From an uncultured Chthonomonas sp. (GTDB taxonomy: Bacteria > Armatimonadota > Chthonomonadetes > Chthonomonadales > CAJBBX01): DNA of 7,097 nucleotides. The position numbers were made by a program, and so were the translations under genes. The stretch covers positions 1-7,097 of the forward strand of contig CAISOI010000049.1 of the NCBI GenBank assembly GCA_903886985.1, written 5' to 3'. Within the stretch, counting starts at the first letter, position 1. Each line of letters starts with the position of its first letter. This document shows positions 5,872 through 7,097 of this stretch, one piece after another. The notes under the pieces are model-generated. The model saw only the letters and a program-made list of their open reading frames with translations. It did no database searches and was not told where the DNA came from.

Positions 5872-6606
5872 TTAGCTGATGGCTTTTCCTTCTAAGATAG
5901 AAATAACTCGCAGCAAATCTTCATAAGTGTCCACCGACAACGGGGCTTTGTTCACCTCAACCATGTTAATGCGAAACCCATTCTCCAATACTCTCAACTG
6001 CTCAAGTGATTCCGTCGTTTCCAATCGGCCCGGCGGGAGTGAGGAAAAAGTTAGTAGAAATTCCCGTCTATAAGCATAAAGGCCGATGTGCTGCATGGGT
6101 CTTGTCGGCGAGTCCGGGTTTCTCAGAAATGGTAATCCATATCGGGAAAAGTAAAGTGCGTCCCCGTTCAGTGCGCATACGACTTTTACGGTAGAGGGGT
6201 TATTCCATTCATCTTCGGGACAAGCACACATTAGCGAAGACATTGGAAGTGCTGCATCATTTAACAATGGCTGAACAGCGAGAGCGATCGTTCCCGGTTC
6301 AATCAGCGGCTCATCTCCTTGAATATTGACAAAGATATCTGCGTCAGATGTGGAAGCAAGTTCAGCTAGGCGATCTGTGCCGGATCGATGTTTATCGGAG
6401 GTCATAGCGGCAATACCACCAAACTTCTGCACTGCCTCGAAAATCTCCACATCGGGTGTTGCGACAATAACTTCCGACAAAACACCAGCAGCTTTTGCCT
6501 GTTCCCATACACGTTGAATCATGGGCTTGCCGCATATGTCCAGCAGGGGCTTGTTAGCTAGTCTGGTTGCTGCCAGGCGGGCAGGAATAATTCCGACGAC
6601 TTTCAC
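5872..6606 (-). CDS. kdsB: 3-deoxy-manno-octulosonate cytidylyltransferase (CMP-Kdo synthetase)
   Basis: KdsB activates Kdo with CTP to give CMP-Kdo and pyrophosphate, the step before Kdo is added to lipid A. The 244-residue product has the family's normal length. It opens with IIPARLAATRLANKPL (residues 6-21), the nucleotide-binding loop with Arg10 and Lys19. HRSGTDRLAE follows at about 73-82, then VNIQGDEPLI (93-102) with metal-binding Asp98. HIGLYAYRREFL, ESLEQLRVLENG and the C-terminal VDTYEDL, with the second metal-site aspartate Asp226, complete the set. The start is GTG at 6606, overlapping the TGA of the upstream gene as GTGA. A GGAGG site 7 nt upstream supports that start. The neighbouring GT9 enzyme fits an LPS inner-core unit. 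The presence of kdsB implies that the cell makes Kdo, although kdsA, kdsC and waaA are not in the window. The loop has Ala13 where many homologues have serine, probably a neutral change. Confidence 0.96.
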   Translation of the reverse strand: MKVVGIIPARLAATRLANKPLLDICGKPMIQRVWEQAKAAGVLSEVIVATPDVEIFEAVQKFGGIAAMTSDKHRSGTDRLAELASTSDADIFVNIQGDEPLIEPGTIALAVQPLLNDAALPMSSLMCACPEDEWNNPSTVKVVCALNGDALYFSRYGLPFLRNPDSPTRPMQHIGLYAYRREFLLTFSSLPPGRLETTESLEQLRVLENGFRINMVEVNKAPLSVDTYEDLLRVISILEGKAIS

Positions 6607-7097
6607 GATTGTGCCTCCAACAGTCTTGTCGCCTCTCTTAGCACGCTTTCGACGGATATTTCGTCAATACACTGCCTGATACGCTCCGCACTCGCCTGTT
6701 TCTCTTCAGGGTGCATAACCAAGGTTCGATGCCTGGGAGTGTCGTATCCCCAACGGTGCGCTTTTGTAGGTCCAAATATGCTGATAGTAGAGGGGCCCAA
6801 TCCGACTGCCGCGTGCAACATGCCACCATCATTGCCTACCCACAGTTTTGCAAGCGAAAGTACTCCCATAGCCTGACGCAACCCTGCAACGCCAGTCAAG
6901 ACAATGGGTCTATGTTGCATCAACGATGCAACTTTAGTGCTTTCGTCCGACTCTTCTGTGCTTCCCATAATAACAATCTGGCAGTCATGGTTTCCAGTGA
7001 GTTCGTCAGCAGTTTTAGCAAATCGTTCGGCTCCCCATTGGCGCACAAATGGCTCATTAGCTCCTGGATGGACTATAACAATTTTCTTTTTCCCATC
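6603..7097 (-). CDS. GT9 glycosyltransferase, ADP-heptose:LPS heptosyltransferase type, 5'-partial
   Basis: The frame runs to the right edge without a credible start, and only the C-terminal 164 residues are present, about half of a ~340-residue enzyme. This is the C-terminal Rossmann domain of the GT-B fold, which binds the nucleotide-sugar donor. It begins with KKKIVIVHPGANEPFVRQW, the family's PGA...K/RxW motif, and continues with AERFAKTADEL and a VIMGSTEE strand. It then has AKLWVGNDGGMLHAAVGLG and ISIFGPTKAHRWGYD, corresponding to the donor-site D-G/S-G-x-x-H-x-A and FGPT motifs of WaaC/WaaF-like enzymes. Such enzymes add heptose to the Kdo-lipid A core at the inner membrane's cytoplasmic face. 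The exact acceptor cannot be told from this half. A GTG at 7046 is internal to the conserved motif and is not a start. The gene ends in TGA overlapping the kdsB GTG. Confidence 0.9.
   Translation of the reverse strand, partial: DGKKKIVIVHPGANEPFVRQWGAERFAKTADELTGNHDCQIVIMGSTEESDESTKVASLMQHRPIVLTGVAGLRQAMGVLSLAKLWVGNDGGMLHAAVGLGPSTISIFGPTKAHRWGYDTPRHRTLVMHPEEKQASAERIRQCIDEISVESVLREATRLLEAQS
6614..6618 (-). promoter_or_regulatory. Ribosome binding site of kdsB, inside the GT9 gene
   Basis: On the minus strand GGAGG lies 7 nt before the kdsB GTG start and within the last codons of the GT9 gene. It settles the GTG start and, with the 4-nt overlap, points to translational coupling of the two LPS genes. 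Confidence 0.75.

Noticed and set aside
7044..7046. GTG as the start of the minus-strand GT9 gene
   Set aside because: The conserved HPGAN...RQW motif straddles this codon and the frame continues to the edge, so it is an internal valine.
1..7097. Mobile element, prophage, CRISPR array or defence-type system
   Set aside because: No transposase, integrase, terminal inverted repeats, spacer arrays or defence-domain proteins were seen. The genes read as ordinary chromosomal functions.

Overview
The window reads as bacterial chromosome from a diderm (outer-membrane) organism. Two genes at the right end, a GT9 heptosyltransferase-type enzyme and the CMP-Kdo synthetase kdsB, belong to lipopolysaccharide core synthesis, and the truncated gene at the left end is an ArnT/PMT_2-type GT-C glycosyltransferase, a family that often decorates cell-surface lipids. 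The phylum cannot be fixed from the sequence alone. The MnmG variant motifs, the Mn-type SOD and the HEAT-like membrane protein do not look proteobacterial and would suit a deep-branching diderm such as Armatimonadota. That placement is inference only.

Layout, left to right. Positions 3-1409 (+) hold the C-terminal 468 residues of the membrane glycosyltransferase, whose N-terminus lies outside the window. After a 40-bp gap with a perfect extended -10 box, mnmG (1450-3396, +) encodes a tRNA wobble-uridine modification flavoprotein. A 147-bp gap with overlapping palindromes and a small hairpin leads to an Mn-type superoxide dismutase (3544-4158, +), which is followed by a GC-rich hairpin that may be a terminator. 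A short hotdog-fold acyl-CoA thioesterase (4274-4696, +) comes next. A 189-bp gap with a long interrupted dyad then leads to an unrecognised two-TM protein with HEAT-like helical repeats (4886-5863, +). The minus-strand LPS pair converges on it: kdsB (6606-5872) and the GT9 gene (7097-6603, running off the right edge). These two overlap by 4 nt (GTGA) and are probably translationally coupled.

The plus-strand genes are functionally mixed: surface glycosylation, tRNA modification, oxidative-stress defence, thioester hydrolysis and an unknown membrane protein. Most have their own upstream signals, so they look like separate short transcription units rather than one pathway operon. I see no rRNA, tRNA, CRISPR array, insertion sequence, integrase, phage gene or toxin-antitoxin pair. 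No gap exceeds 300 bp. Nothing here amounts to a clear new biological system. The points most worth checking are the apparently leaderless mnmG transcript, the dyad at 4742-4843 and the HEAT-like membrane protein.
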